Assembly (NCBI RefSeq): GCF_964253915.1
Contig: NZ_CAXUSG020000001.1
Span: 755,406 to 819,405, forward strand
Direction: 5' to 3'
From: Metarhizobium sp964253915
GTDB lineage: Bacteria > Pseudomonadota > Alphaproteobacteria > Rhizobiales > Rhizobiaceae
DNA: 64,000 nt
A program made the translations under genes and the position numbers. Shown piece after piece: positions 26,602 through 34,516 of the stretch. Under the pieces are notes generated by a model. That model saw only the letters and a program-made list of their open reading frames with translations, was not told the origin of the DNA and did no database searches. The stretch's first letter is position 1, and each line of letters starts with the position of its first letter.

Positions 26602-27765
26602 ATGCCGCAGACAGAAACCGCCAGCCGCATCGATTGGGTTGCCCGCAGCTGTCGGCTGCTGCAGGCGACGTCCGCGGAGTTTCGTACCACGCGGCCATTC
26701 GATGGCCTCAGCATCGGGACCGGTATCCATCTGGAGCCGAAGACGGTTGCCATGCTGATGACGCTGGCGGCCGGCGGCGCCCGGATCGTCGCAACCGGCA
26801 ATCTCAACAGCACCCAGCCGGAAACCGTCGCCTACCTCCGCGACAGCGGCATCACCGTCTTCGCCACCCAGACCACGGATGAAGCCGAACATGCCCGCAC
26901 GCTGGATGCGCTGCTTGCCGAAAAGCCCGACCTGCTGCTCGACAATGGCGGCGATCTTTTCGCCCGCGTTGCGGATGCGCCTTATGCCGGCCTGCGTGGG
27001 GGCACGGAAGAGACGACCTCCGGCCGGACGCGTCTCCTGCCGATGCGTGATCGGCTTGCCATGCCGATCCTTGTCATCAACGACAGCCCGATCAAGCAGT
27101 TTGCCGAAAACCGCCATGCCGTCGGCCAGAGCCTGTTCGAAAGCTATATGCGCTTCACCAACCGCTCGACCAACGGCAAGCGGGTGACGGTTTTCGGTTA
27201 CGGCGCCTGCGGCAAGGGCACCGCCGCCTGCTTCCGCAATGCCTTTTCGGCCGTCAGCGTCGTCGATATCGATCCGGTGACGGCGCTGGAAGCCCATCTC
27301 GACGGCTTTTCCACGCCGCTGCGCGAGGCGGCGATCCGCTCCGCCGACATCATCGCCACCGTCACCGGCTTTCCCGGCATCGTCACCGTCGCCGACCTGC
27401 CGCTGATCAAGGACGGCGCCATTCTGCTCAACGGCGGGCATTTCCCGCACGAGATCGATGTCGAGGGTTTTCGCGCCAGCGCCGAGGTGGTGAAGACCGA
27501 TCTGTATGCCGCCGATGGCATCGAGACCTTCCACCTTGCCGACGGCCGCGCCTTCCACGTTCTGGGCGGCGGGCACATGGCCAATCTCGCCGGGCCGCGG
27601 CCGCTCGGAAATTCGGTGGAATCGATGGATCTCGGCTTCACGCTGCAGGTGCGTTGCCTGGAGCGTATTGCGAAGGGTGGTGTCGGGGCAGAAGCCTGCA
27701 TCGTGCCGGTGCCAGCCGATATCGATGCGATGGTGGCGAGCGCCTACCTCGATCTCAACCGGTAA
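26602..27765 (+). CDS. divergent S-adenosylhomocysteine hydrolase-like protein
   Basis: A 387-residue protein that aligns end to end with SAHH by eye. Conserved: H43 in GIHLEPKT, E137 in GTEETTSG, K165 and N170 in NDSPIKQFAEN, the Rossmann NAD site FGYGACGKG (199-206) and the HFPHEID and GGGHMANL motifs. The second aspartate of the SAHH DDGGD motif, a catalytic residue in the human enzyme (D131), is Asn here (N115 in LLDNGGDLF). The second catalytic aspartate (human D190) is Glu (E169). The terminal KPDHYRY tail is absent. It is shorter than the usual rhizobial SahH (about 460 residues). Activity on AdoHcy is therefore doubtful. Convergent with the FadR gene. Confidence 0.8.
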   Translation: MPQTETASRIDWVARSCRLLQATSAEFRTTRPFDGLSIGTGIHLEPKTVAMLMTLAAGGARIVATGNLNSTQPETVAYLRDSGITVFATQTTDEAEHARTLDALLAEKPDLLLDNGGDLFARVADAPYAGLRGGTEETTSGRTRLLPMRDRLAMPILVINDSPIKQFAENRHAVGQSLFESYMRFTNRSTNGKRVTVFGYGACGKGTAACFRNAFSAVSVVDIDPVTALEAHLDGFSTPLREAAIRSADIIATVTGFPGIVTVADLPLIKDGAILLNGGHFPHEIDVEGFRASAEVVKTDLYAADGIETFHLADGRAFHVLGGGHMANLAGPRPLGNSVESMDLGFTLQVRCLERIAKGGVGAEACIVPVPADIDAMVASAYLDLNR

Positions 27766-27766
27766 A

Positions 27767-28555
27767 TTAGCCGCGGTTTTCCTGTTGCATCAGCCTGAGG
27801 CGCGAGACGCGGGACCATTCGCCGCTGCGGGTCGCCTCCCGCGTCGCCTCGACGATGTAGTCGATATGCGCCTGCGCCGCCGCCCGGGCGCCGGCAGCAT
27901 CGCCGGCGATGATCGCATCGTGGATGGCGACATGCTGTGCCAGCAGCCGCTCTCGCGCCCCCGGCACGGCAAACACCATCTGCCGGTGGTAGAAGATGCC
28001 CTGCGTCAACAGCCGGTAGCAGGCGCGCAGCGTGTGCATCAGGATGATGTTGTGCGCCGCCTCGCCGATGGCATTGTGCAGGTCGACATCGGTGCCGAGT
28101 TCATCGTCGAAGATGCCGCTCTCATGGGCGGCGCGCATGCGGTCGATGATCCGGCCGAGCATCGCCTTGTCGCTTTCGGTCGCCCGCCGTGCCGCCAGTT
28201 CCGCGGTCAGCCCCTCCAGTTCGCGACGATATTCCAGATAGTCGTAGGTGGCGCGCTCGTGCCGGGCGATCAGTTCGGTGATCGGTTTGGAAAACACCTG
28301 GCCGATGATATCGGCGACGAAGGTGCCGCCGCCATGGGTGCTGACCAGCAGGCCGCGGTTCTCCAGCTCCTTCAACGCCTCGCGCAGGATCGGCCGGGAG
28401 ACGTCGAGCCGCTGCGCCAGGTCGCGCTCGCCCGGCAGCCGGTCGCCGTCGCGCAGCACGCCGTCGAGGATCAGCCGTTCGATCTGCAGCACCACGCCAT
28501 CGGCGGTGCGGTTGTGGTCGACGCGGGAAAAAAGCATGTCGTTCTGGTCTGTCAC
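27767..28555 (-). CDS. FadR-type GntR-family transcriptional regulator
   Basis: A 262-residue regulator with a GntR winged helix at about residues 15-80 (ADGVVLQIERLILDGVLRDGDRLPGERDLAQRLDVSRPILREALKELENRGLL) and an FCD all-helical ligand-binding domain (DLHNAIGEAAHNIILMHTLRACYRLLTQGIFYHRQM), as in LldR/PdhR-like regulators. The GTG at 28555 is chosen because GGAGG is 5-6 bases before it, despite an ATG 18 bases in. The gene stops one base after the SAHH-like gene. It may respond to a carboxylate ligand; the target is unknown. Confidence 0.9.
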   Translation of the reverse strand: MTDQNDMLFSRVDHNRTADGVVLQIERLILDGVLRDGDRLPGERDLAQRLDVSRPILREALKELENRGLLVSTHGGGTFVADIIGQVFSKPITELIARHERATYDYLEYRRELEGLTAELAARRATESDKAMLGRIIDRMRAAHESGIFDDELGTDVDLHNAIGEAAHNIILMHTLRACYRLLTQGIFYHRQMVFAVPGARERLLAQHVAIHDAIIAGDAAGARAAAQAHIDYIVEATREATRSGEWSRVSRLRLMQQENRG

Positions 28556-28711
28556 GCTGTCCTCCGTCGCGGTTCCGCTTCATAACAAGCCGGCAGCGGA
28601 GTGGTCAAATAACTTGTCCAGTTTCGTAAACCAAGGCTGCGGCAAAGCGCCCTTTGTCTTTCGTCAAGATCTGCCGCATCCTGTGCGTCCTGAGGGGTTG
28701 GGGACGACAGA

Positions 28712-29986
28712 ATGAGCAAGGGGAGCTTTGCGTTTCCGGGGCATCCGGAGCGCGCGGTGGCGTTGGGCGAAATCCATGCGCGGCCTTATGTACTGGTGCA
28801 GGCGCCACGGGTTATTTTTCAGCTCGCCTTCATGGCCGAGGGCGGATTGAGCGTGCATCACGCGGTGATTTCGGAGATGTCGCGCAGCCGCGGTGTCTCG
28901 CCGCCGGCGACCGACGCCCGCCACCACGCGCTGGCTTGCGGGCCGGGCACGCTGCGCTGGGAGCGCCACACGGAATTTTCCACCTGGTTCTGGGACGGGC
29001 CGGCGCCGGAGCAGTTCGGCGGCGAGGTAGCGATCCATCCGTTCGGCGACGGCTTTTCGCCGCCGGGCTCGCTGATATCGGGCATCCGGCTGGAGATCCG
29101 CCCCGATGGCGCACAAGCCCGCGCGGCTCTGAAAACGTTCGACCCAGCCAGCCTCTGTCATAGCGAAGTCAAAAGCGGGGCAGCGACCATCCTCACCGAT
29201 TTCCGCCAGGATGGCGACGGCCTGACGCGCATCCTGATCATCGATCGCGGCCTGACGGAAGCCGGCACCGGCGCCCTGGTGCAGCGGCTGCTCGATATCG
29301 AGACCTACCGCACCCTGGCCATGCTCGGCCTGCCGCTGGCCCAGTCGCTATCGCCGGAGATCCGCCGCATCGAGGACGGGCTGACGGCGGTGACCCAACG
29401 GATGAAGGCGCATGCCCGTGAAGAGGCCGATACGATGCTCGGCGAGATCACCCGGCTTGCGGCGGAACTGGAGGCCAATGCCGCGCTCAGCCTCTACCGC
29501 TTCGGCGCCAGCCGCGCCTATGACGACATCGTCCGCGAACGCGTAAAAATGCTGGATGAAACGCCGGTGCCGGGTTTCGAAACCCTCGGTTCTTTCCTGC
29601 AACGACGCCTGGCGCCCGCCATGCGCACCTGCCAGTCGGTGGAGGAACGCCAGGCGAACCTGTCGCGAAAACTGTCGCGCGCCACCGGCCTCGTCCGCAG
29701 CTGGATCGATGTCGAGCTGGAGCGCCAGAACTCCTACCTGCTGACCTCGATGGACCGCCGCGCCAACCTGCAGCTGCGGCTGCAGCAGACGGTCGAAGGC
29801 CTTTCGGTGGCGGCGATCTCCTATTATGTCGTCGGCCTGTTCGGTTACCTCGCCAAATGGCTGGAGACGGCGGGTTTCCCGGTCAAATCCTCGACACTGA
29901 CAGGGCTATCGGTTCCGGTCGTCATCCTCGGCATCTGGTGGACCGTCCGCCGCATCCGCCACCATCACCGCGATACGGGGGATTGA
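28712..29986 (+). CDS. DUF3422-family membrane protein
   Basis: A 424-residue protein of the DUF3422 family: it starts MSKGSFAFPGHPERAVALGEIHARP and contains HHALACGPGTLRWERHTEFSTWFW. The middle is helical, possibly coiled-coil (EADTMLGEITRLAAELEANAALS). The C-terminal end has two hydrophobic segments (AISYYVVGLFGYLAKWLE and VPVVILGIWWTVRRIR) that anchor it in the membrane. Function is unknown. A GGGGACGAC site precedes the ATG. It ends one base before the HicB gene on the opposite strand. Confidence 0.82.
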   Translation: MSKGSFAFPGHPERAVALGEIHARPYVLVQAPRVIFQLAFMAEGGLSVHHAVISEMSRSRGVSPPATDARHHALACGPGTLRWERHTEFSTWFWDGPAPEQFGGEVAIHPFGDGFSPPGSLISGIRLEIRPDGAQARAALKTFDPASLCHSEVKSGAATILTDFRQDGDGLTRILIIDRGLTEAGTGALVQRLLDIETYRTLAMLGLPLAQSLSPEIRRIEDGLTAVTQRMKAHAREEADTMLGEITRLAAELEANAALSLYRFGASRAYDDIVRERVKMLDETPVPGFETLGSFLQRRLAPAMRTCQSVEERQANLSRKLSRATGLVRSWIDVELERQNSYLLTSMDRRANLQLRLQQTVEGLSVAAISYYVVGLFGYLAKWLETAGFPVKSSTLTGLSVPVVILGIWWTVRRIRHHHRDTGD

Positions 29987-30322
29987 TTATTTTGTGGCGG
30001 CGTCTTCGATGACGCCCGAGATCCACTCGTTCAGGCTTTTATGTTCGGAACTAGCGGCCACAACGGCCGCTTCGTGAAGCTCCGGCGCGAGGCGGATGTT
30101 GAATCGACCGGAAAACGTCCGCAGCGGCTGGATGTTCTTTTCTGCGCACATTTTCAGGAAAACCTTGAGCGACAAGGCGCCTTCCTCGCGAAGCTTGCTC
30201 AGGCTGTCTGCATAAAAATCCGCACCACCATTCAGACCAAGGAACTCACCGCGAAACAAGCCGATTTCAGGGTCGAGGGAGACCACTGCCTTGTGACCGT
30301 CGATTTCAATGATGTTCTTCAT
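29987..30322 (-). CDS. HicB-family antitoxin
   Basis: A 111-residue antitoxin-like protein. The N-terminal MKNIIEIDGHKAVVSLDPEIGLFRGEFLGLNGGADFYADS matches the partial RNase-H fold of HicB, and the C-terminus (FSGRFNIRLAPELHEAAVVAASSEHKSLNEWISGVI) is a ribbon-helix-helix DNA-binding segment. HicB binds HicA and represses the operon. It overlaps the HicA stop by 4 bases (ATGA). The gene order hicA-hicB is standard. Confidence 0.85.
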   Translation of the reverse strand: MKNIIEIDGHKAVVSLDPEIGLFRGEFLGLNGGADFYADSLSKLREEGALSLKVFLKMCAEKNIQPLRTFSGRFNIRLAPELHEAAVVAASSEHKSLNEWISGVIEDAATK

Positions 30323-30588
30323 GGTTTCACTCCATTGTTCTCCAGCCATTTGCGGATGCTGGCGACGGCGCCCTTGTCCGTATCCGGTGAGGGATGCGGC
30401 CTGTGGAACACCCTGATTTCCCCGAAGAGGAAGACACCGATACGCGATCCTTCGCGCTCCGTGATTTCAGCGCCGAGATATAGAAACAAAGCCTCGATGT
30501 CGGTCCAACGAATGGAGCCTCTCACGGGGCGTGCAAATATCTGTTCGAGCGTTTCTCGGTATTTGCGCTTCATAGTTTTTGGTATCAT
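30319..30588 (-). CDS. HicA-like mRNA interferase toxin
   Basis: An 89-residue protein overlapping HicB by 4 bases. HicA toxins cleave mRNA through a catalytic histidine; here VFHRPHPSPDTDKGAV supplies it, with a small basic N-terminus (MKRKYRETLEQIFARP). The protein is longer than typical HicA (about 60 residues) and carries the additional segment EALFLYLGAEITEREGS, as in other long HicA-like proteins. The start is either ATG at 30588 or ATG at 30573. An operator-like inverted repeat (30577-30604) sits over or just upstream of the start. Confidence 0.8.
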   Translation of the reverse strand: MIPKTMKRKYRETLEQIFARPVRGSIRWTDIEALFLYLGAEITEREGSRIGVFLFGEIRVFHRPHPSPDTDKGAVASIRKWLENNGVKP

Positions 30589-30604
30589 AAAATGGTACCA
30601 AATT
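30577..30604 (-). promoter_or_regulatory. candidate HicB operator
   Basis: An inverted repeat TTTGGTATCAT / ATGGTACCAAA with one mismatch in the arms, covering the hicA start region. Such a repeat next to a type II TA module is a likely binding site for the antitoxin's ribbon-helix-helix domain. No clear -10/-35 was identified. The assignment is inferred from position. Confidence 0.55.
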
Positions 30605-30610
30605 CAACGC

Positions 30611-31507
30611 CTACCGCTCCCAATACGGCACCGGCCCATACAGCTCCGCCAGGTAATCGATCAGCAACCGCACCTTGGCGGGCAAAAACTGCCGGCTGGG
30701 ATAGACGGCGGACAAGGCGACGTTGCGCGAGCCTTCATAGGACGGCAGCACGCGCACCAGGCGTCCGTCCTTCAACTCCTGCCCGACATCCCAGGTGGAG
30801 CGGAGCGCAATGCCAAACCCGGCGATCACCGCTTCGCGGATCACCTCGCTGGAATTGGTGACAAGCCGGCCTTCCGGGCGGTAGAGCACGGCGCCGCCGG
30901 GGCCTTCCAGCCGCCAGGCGTCGTTGTTGTGCGGCCGGAGGCAGGTGTGATGTTTCAGCGCCTCGACATCTTCGGGCGTGCCATGCGCCGCAATATAGGC
31001 GGGAGCGGCGCAAAGAACGCGGCGCACCGGCGCCAGCCGCCGTGCGACGAGGCTGGAATCCCCCAATTCGGCAATGCGGATGGCAAGGTCGAAACCGCCG
31101 CCGACGATGTCGGTGAATTCGTCGGTCAGCACCAGGTTGAGCGTCAGGTCCGGATGCGCATCGAGAAAGGGTTTTAGGTGCGGGGCGATGTGCATGCGGC
31201 CGAAGGAGGTCGGCGCCGAAACCTTCAGCGTGCCCTGGATGCGCGCCGAACGGCCGGAGACGAAGGCCTCGGCATCCTCCAGCCCCGCCAGCACCGAAAG
31301 CACCCGCTCGTAAAACCCTTGGCCCGCCTCGGTGAGCGAGATCTGCCGCGTGGTCCGTTGCAAAAGCCGGGTGCCGAGCCTGTCCTCCAGCCGCTTGATG
31401 CGTTTGGAGATCACCGCCGGCGACAGGCCGAGCGCCCGGCCGGCCGTCGACATGCTGCCGCTTGACACGACGCGGGCGAAGATGTCGAGGTCACCGAAGT
31501 TCGTCAC
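30611..31507 (-). CDS. LysR-family transcriptional regulator, divergent from glcDEF
   Basis: A 298-residue regulator with HTH at residues 3-63 (FGDLDIFARVVSSGSMSTAGRALGLSPAVISKRIKRLEDRLG) and an effector-binding domain (LKVSAPTSFGRMHIAPHLKPFLDAHP). A GTG at 31507 is taken as the start, as the HTH then begins at residue 3; an in-frame GTG at 31588 would add 27 residues with no domain. The gene is divergent from glcD with about 116 bp between them. It may regulate glycolate oxidase, but glc operons usually have a GntR-type GlcC, so this would be an unusual arrangement. Confidence 0.88.
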   Translation of the reverse strand: MTNFGDLDIFARVVSSGSMSTAGRALGLSPAVISKRIKRLEDRLGTRLLQRTTRQISLTEAGQGFYERVLSVLAGLEDAEAFVSGRSARIQGTLKVSAPTSFGRMHIAPHLKPFLDAHPDLTLNLVLTDEFTDIVGGGFDLAIRIAELGDSSLVARRLAPVRRVLCAAPAYIAAHGTPEDVEALKHHTCLRPHNNDAWRLEGPGGAVLYRPEGRLVTNSSEVIREAVIAGFGIALRSTWDVGQELKDGRLVRVLPSYEGSRNVALSAVYPSRQFLPAKVRLLIDYLAELYGPVPYWER

Positions 31508-31623
31508 TGATGGCGTCCATTCTTTCCGGTTTGGGAATAAGTGCTTAGCATTTGCGCCGGTTTTGTTGAAGTGGTAAAGAAAAAACACCAGTGCGGCGGA
31601 GGCAACGCTGCCGGGAGGAGCTG

Positions 31624-33063
31624 ATGACTGATTTCATTCGTTTTCTGGAGCCCCGGCCGACCGTCCTGTCGCGCCGCGACGCCATCGTCGCCGATCTTAT
31701 CGACCTGCTGCCGAAGGACTGTCTGATCCACGCGCCGCGCGAGCTGGTGCCGTTCGAAACCGATGCCTTCGTGTCCTATCGCCGCGTGCCGCTGGCAGTC
31801 GCCCTGCCGCGTACCACGGAAGAGGTTGCGGCCATCATGCGCTATTGCCACAAATACGGCGTGCCGGTGGTGCCGCGCGGCGCCGGCACCTCGCTGTCGG
31901 GTGGTGCCATACCGCAGGAGGATGCGGTGGTGCTCGGCCTGTCCAAGATGTCGCGCATCCTCGATATCGACCTCGCCAATCGCACCGCGACGGTGCAGGC
32001 CGGCGTCACCAATCTCAACATTTCCGAAGCCGTGTCGCCGGAAGGGTTCTTCTATGCGCCCGATCCGAGTTCGCAGCTTGCCTGCACCATCGGCGGCAAT
32101 ATCGGCATGAATTCCGGCGGCGCCCACTGCCTGAAATACGGCGTCACCACCAATAATCTGCTGGGCGTGAAGATGGTGCTGGTCGACGGCACGGTGATCG
32201 AGCTCGGCGGCAAACATCTCGATGCCGGCGGCTACGACCTGCTCGGCCTCGTCTGCGGCCACGAGGGGCAGCTCGGCATCGTCACCGAAGCGACGGTGCG
32301 GCTGATTGCCAAGCCGGAGGGTGCGCGTCCCGTGCTGTTCGGCTTCGAGACCTCGGAGGAGGCGGGGTCCTGCGTCGCAGATGTCATCGGCTCGGGCATC
32401 ATCCCGGTGGCGATCGAGTTCATGGACAAGCCGGCGATCGAGATCTGCGAGGCTTTTGCCAAGGCGGGCTATCCACTGGATGTCGGCGCGCTGCTGATTG
32501 TCGAGGTCGAGGGTTCTGAAGCCGAGATGGATGCGATGCTCGCCGATATCGTCGAGATCGCCCGCCGCCATGGCGTCAGGACGGTGCGCGAGTGCCAATC
32601 CGCCACCGAGGCGGCGTTGATCTGGAAGGGCCGCAAATCCGCCTTCGGTGCTACCGGCCGCATCTCCGATTACATCTGTATGGACGGCACCGTGCCGCTC
32701 AGCCAGCTTTCCTACGTCCTGAAAAAAACCTCCGAGATCATCGACCGCTTCGGCCTGAGGGTCGCCAACGTCTTCCACGCCGGCGACGGCAACATGCATC
32801 CGCTGATCCTGTTCAACGCCAACGACCCGGATGATGCCGCCCGCGCCGAACAGGCCGGCAACGAAATCCTGAAACTCTGCGTCGATGCCGGCGGCTGCCT
32901 CACCGGCGAACACGGTGTCGGTATCGAAAAGCGCGACCTGATGACCCATCAATACGGCAAGGTGGATCTCGACCAGCAGATGGCCGTGCGCGCCGCCTTC
33001 GATCCGGGCTGGCTTCTCAACCCGTCGAAAGTCTTTCCGCTGGAAGGACGCCCCGCCGCATGA
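31624..33063 (+). CDS. glcD: glycolate oxidase, FAD-binding subunit GlcD
   Basis: A 479-residue FAD-linked oxidase (FAD_binding_4 plus C-terminal oxidase domain). Markers are RGAGTSLSGGAIPQ for the PP-loop, FYAPDPSSQLACTIGGNIGMNSGGAHCLKYG, and GDGNMHPLILFN followed by LTGEHGVGIEKRDLM. GlcD with GlcE and GlcF oxidises glycolate to glyoxylate. The ATG at 31624 is preceded by GGGAGGAGCTG. Its TGA overlaps the start of glcE by 4 bases (ATGA). Confidence 0.96.
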   Translation: MTDFIRFLEPRPTVLSRRDAIVADLIDLLPKDCLIHAPRELVPFETDAFVSYRRVPLAVALPRTTEEVAAIMRYCHKYGVPVVPRGAGTSLSGGAIPQEDAVVLGLSKMSRILDIDLANRTATVQAGVTNLNISEAVSPEGFFYAPDPSSQLACTIGGNIGMNSGGAHCLKYGVTTNNLLGVKMVLVDGTVIELGGKHLDAGGYDLLGLVCGHEGQLGIVTEATVRLIAKPEGARPVLFGFETSEEAGSCVADVIGSGIIPVAIEFMDKPAIEICEAFAKAGYPLDVGALLIVEVEGSEAEMDAMLADIVEIARRHGVRTVRECQSATEAALIWKGRKSAFGATGRISDYICMDGTVPLSQLSYVLKKTSEIIDRFGLRVANVFHAGDGNMHPLILFNANDPDDAARAEQAGNEILKLCVDAGGCLTGEHGVGIEKRDLMTHQYGKVDLDQQMAVRAAFDPGWLLNPSKVFPLEGRPAA

Positions 33064-34262
33064 CCGATGTTTTCCATCCCACGACGGAAGCGGAAGCTGC
33101 CGATGTCATCCGTGTCCATGCCGAAGCGGGCAGGGCGCTTGCGCTTTTCGGCGGCAACAGCCGCAGCGGCTTCGGCAATACGGTCCGGGCCGAGGCGAGG
33201 TTGAGTGCGGCCGGTCTCTCCGGCATCATCGCCTACAATCCGGCGGAAATGGTCATCACCGCACGCGCCGGCACGCCGGTCGCGGAGATCGAGGCGGCGC
33301 TGGCCGCAAACGGCCAGATGATGTCGTTCGAACCCATGGACCATCGCCCGCTGATGGGCACGGAAGGCGAGCCGACCATTGGCGGCGTCTTTGCCGCCAA
33401 TGTCTCCGGCCCGCGGCGGTTCGTGGCGGGGGCCGCCCGCGACAGCCTGCTCGGCGTGCGTTTCGTCAACGGCCGCGGCGAGATCGTTCGCAATGGCGGC
33501 CGGGTGATGAAGAATGTCACCGGTCTCGACCTCGTCAAGCTTTTGGCCGGCTCGCACGGCACGCTGGGTTTCCTGACGGAGGTCACCTTCCGCGTGCTGC
33601 CGGTGGCGAAGGCGACGGAAACCATCGTCATCTCCGGCCTCAACGATGCCGAGGCCGCGCATGCCATGGCAGCGGCCATGGCCCTGTCCGTGGAAGTCTC
33701 CGGCGCCGCGCACCTGCCGCAGAGCGTCAAGGGCCGTTTCGCCGGCGGGGCGCTGCCGGAGGGCGAGGCGACCGTGCTGCGGCTCGAAGGCCTGCCGTCG
33801 TCGGTTGCCGTCCGGGCGGAAAAACTGAGCGCCGCGATGGCGCCGTTCGGCGCGGTCAGCCGGCTCGATATGCCCGCCAGCCTGTCCCTCTGGCGCGAGA
33901 TCCGCGATGTCCTGCCTTATGCGGACGGCACGAAACGCCCCGTCTGGCGCGTCTCCGTCGCACCGTCAGCCGGCCATCAGCTTGTCGCCGCGCTCCGTCT
34001 CGAAGCCGGCATCGACGCCTTTTACGACTGGCAGGGCGGCCTCGTCTGGATGCGCATGGAAGCCGATCCCGAGGCGGCACTTGTCCGCCGCTATATCACC
34101 GCTCTCGGTGGCGGCCATGCGACTTTGATGCGCGCCTCGGAAAAGATCCGCGCCGTGACGCCCGCCTTCGAACCGCAGCCGGCTCCGGTCGCGCTTTTGT
34201 CGGCGCGGGTGAAGGAAAAGTTCGATCCGCAGGGGATTTTTAATCCGGGGAAGATGGGATGA
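33060..34262 (+). CDS. glcE: glycolate oxidase, FAD-binding subunit GlcE
   Basis: A 400-residue FAD-linked subunit: FHPTTEAEAADVIRVHAEAGRALALFGGNSRSGFGNTVRAE, then FEPMDHRPLMGTEGEPTIGGVFAANVSGPRR and GRVMKNVTGLDLVKLLAGSHGTLGFLTEVTFRVLP. It is smaller than GlcD and lacks the C-terminal oxidase part. It overlaps glcD by 4 bases. A 254-bp gap that contains a RIME element separates it from glcF. Confidence 0.95.
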   Translation: MTDVFHPTTEAEAADVIRVHAEAGRALALFGGNSRSGFGNTVRAEARLSAAGLSGIIAYNPAEMVITARAGTPVAEIEAALAANGQMMSFEPMDHRPLMGTEGEPTIGGVFAANVSGPRRFVAGAARDSLLGVRFVNGRGEIVRNGGRVMKNVTGLDLVKLLAGSHGTLGFLTEVTFRVLPVAKATETIVISGLNDAEAAHAMAAAMALSVEVSGAAHLPQSVKGRFAGGALPEGEATVLRLEGLPSSVAVRAEKLSAAMAPFGAVSRLDMPASLSLWREIRDVLPYADGTKRPVWRVSVAPSAGHQLVAALRLEAGIDAFYDWQGGLVWMRMEADPEAALVRRYITALGGGHATLMRASEKIRAVTPAFEPQPAPVALLSARVKEKFDPQGIFNPGKMG

Positions 34263-34303
34263 GCGCTGCGATGTTTCGTGTTGGTGTGGCCTTGCCGCTT
34301 GCT

Positions 34304-34484
34304 CCCTCTTCTCCCCGACGGGGAGAAGGTGGCGCGCAGCGCCGGATGAGGGGGGCTCCGGTGCGGCAAGCACCCTTCGCTACGACTGGCTCACCCGTCG
34401 CTTGCGCTCGGGCCGTTCGCGGCTTTCGCCGCTCGCCCCCTCATCTGCCCTGCGGGCATCTTCTCCCCACCGGGGAGAAGAGGG
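34304..34484. repeat. RIME-type repeat between glcE and glcF
   Basis: A 181-bp element with about 50-bp imperfect terminal inverted repeats. Each end contains a hairpin: TTCTCCCCGACGGGGAGAA (34309-34327) and TTCTCCCCACCGGGGAGAA (34461-34479). The sequence between has TGGCGCGCAGCGCCGGATGAG and GCCGCTCGCCCCCTCATCTGCC. It matches the Rhizobium-specific intergenic mosaic element type; a close relative lies at 44625-44805 in the same orientation. It is inside the glc operon, 42 bases after the glcE stop and 32 before the glcF start. Confidence 0.85.
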
Positions 34485-34516
34485 CGGTCGCCGCCACCGC
34501 CGGGAGATCCTGATCG

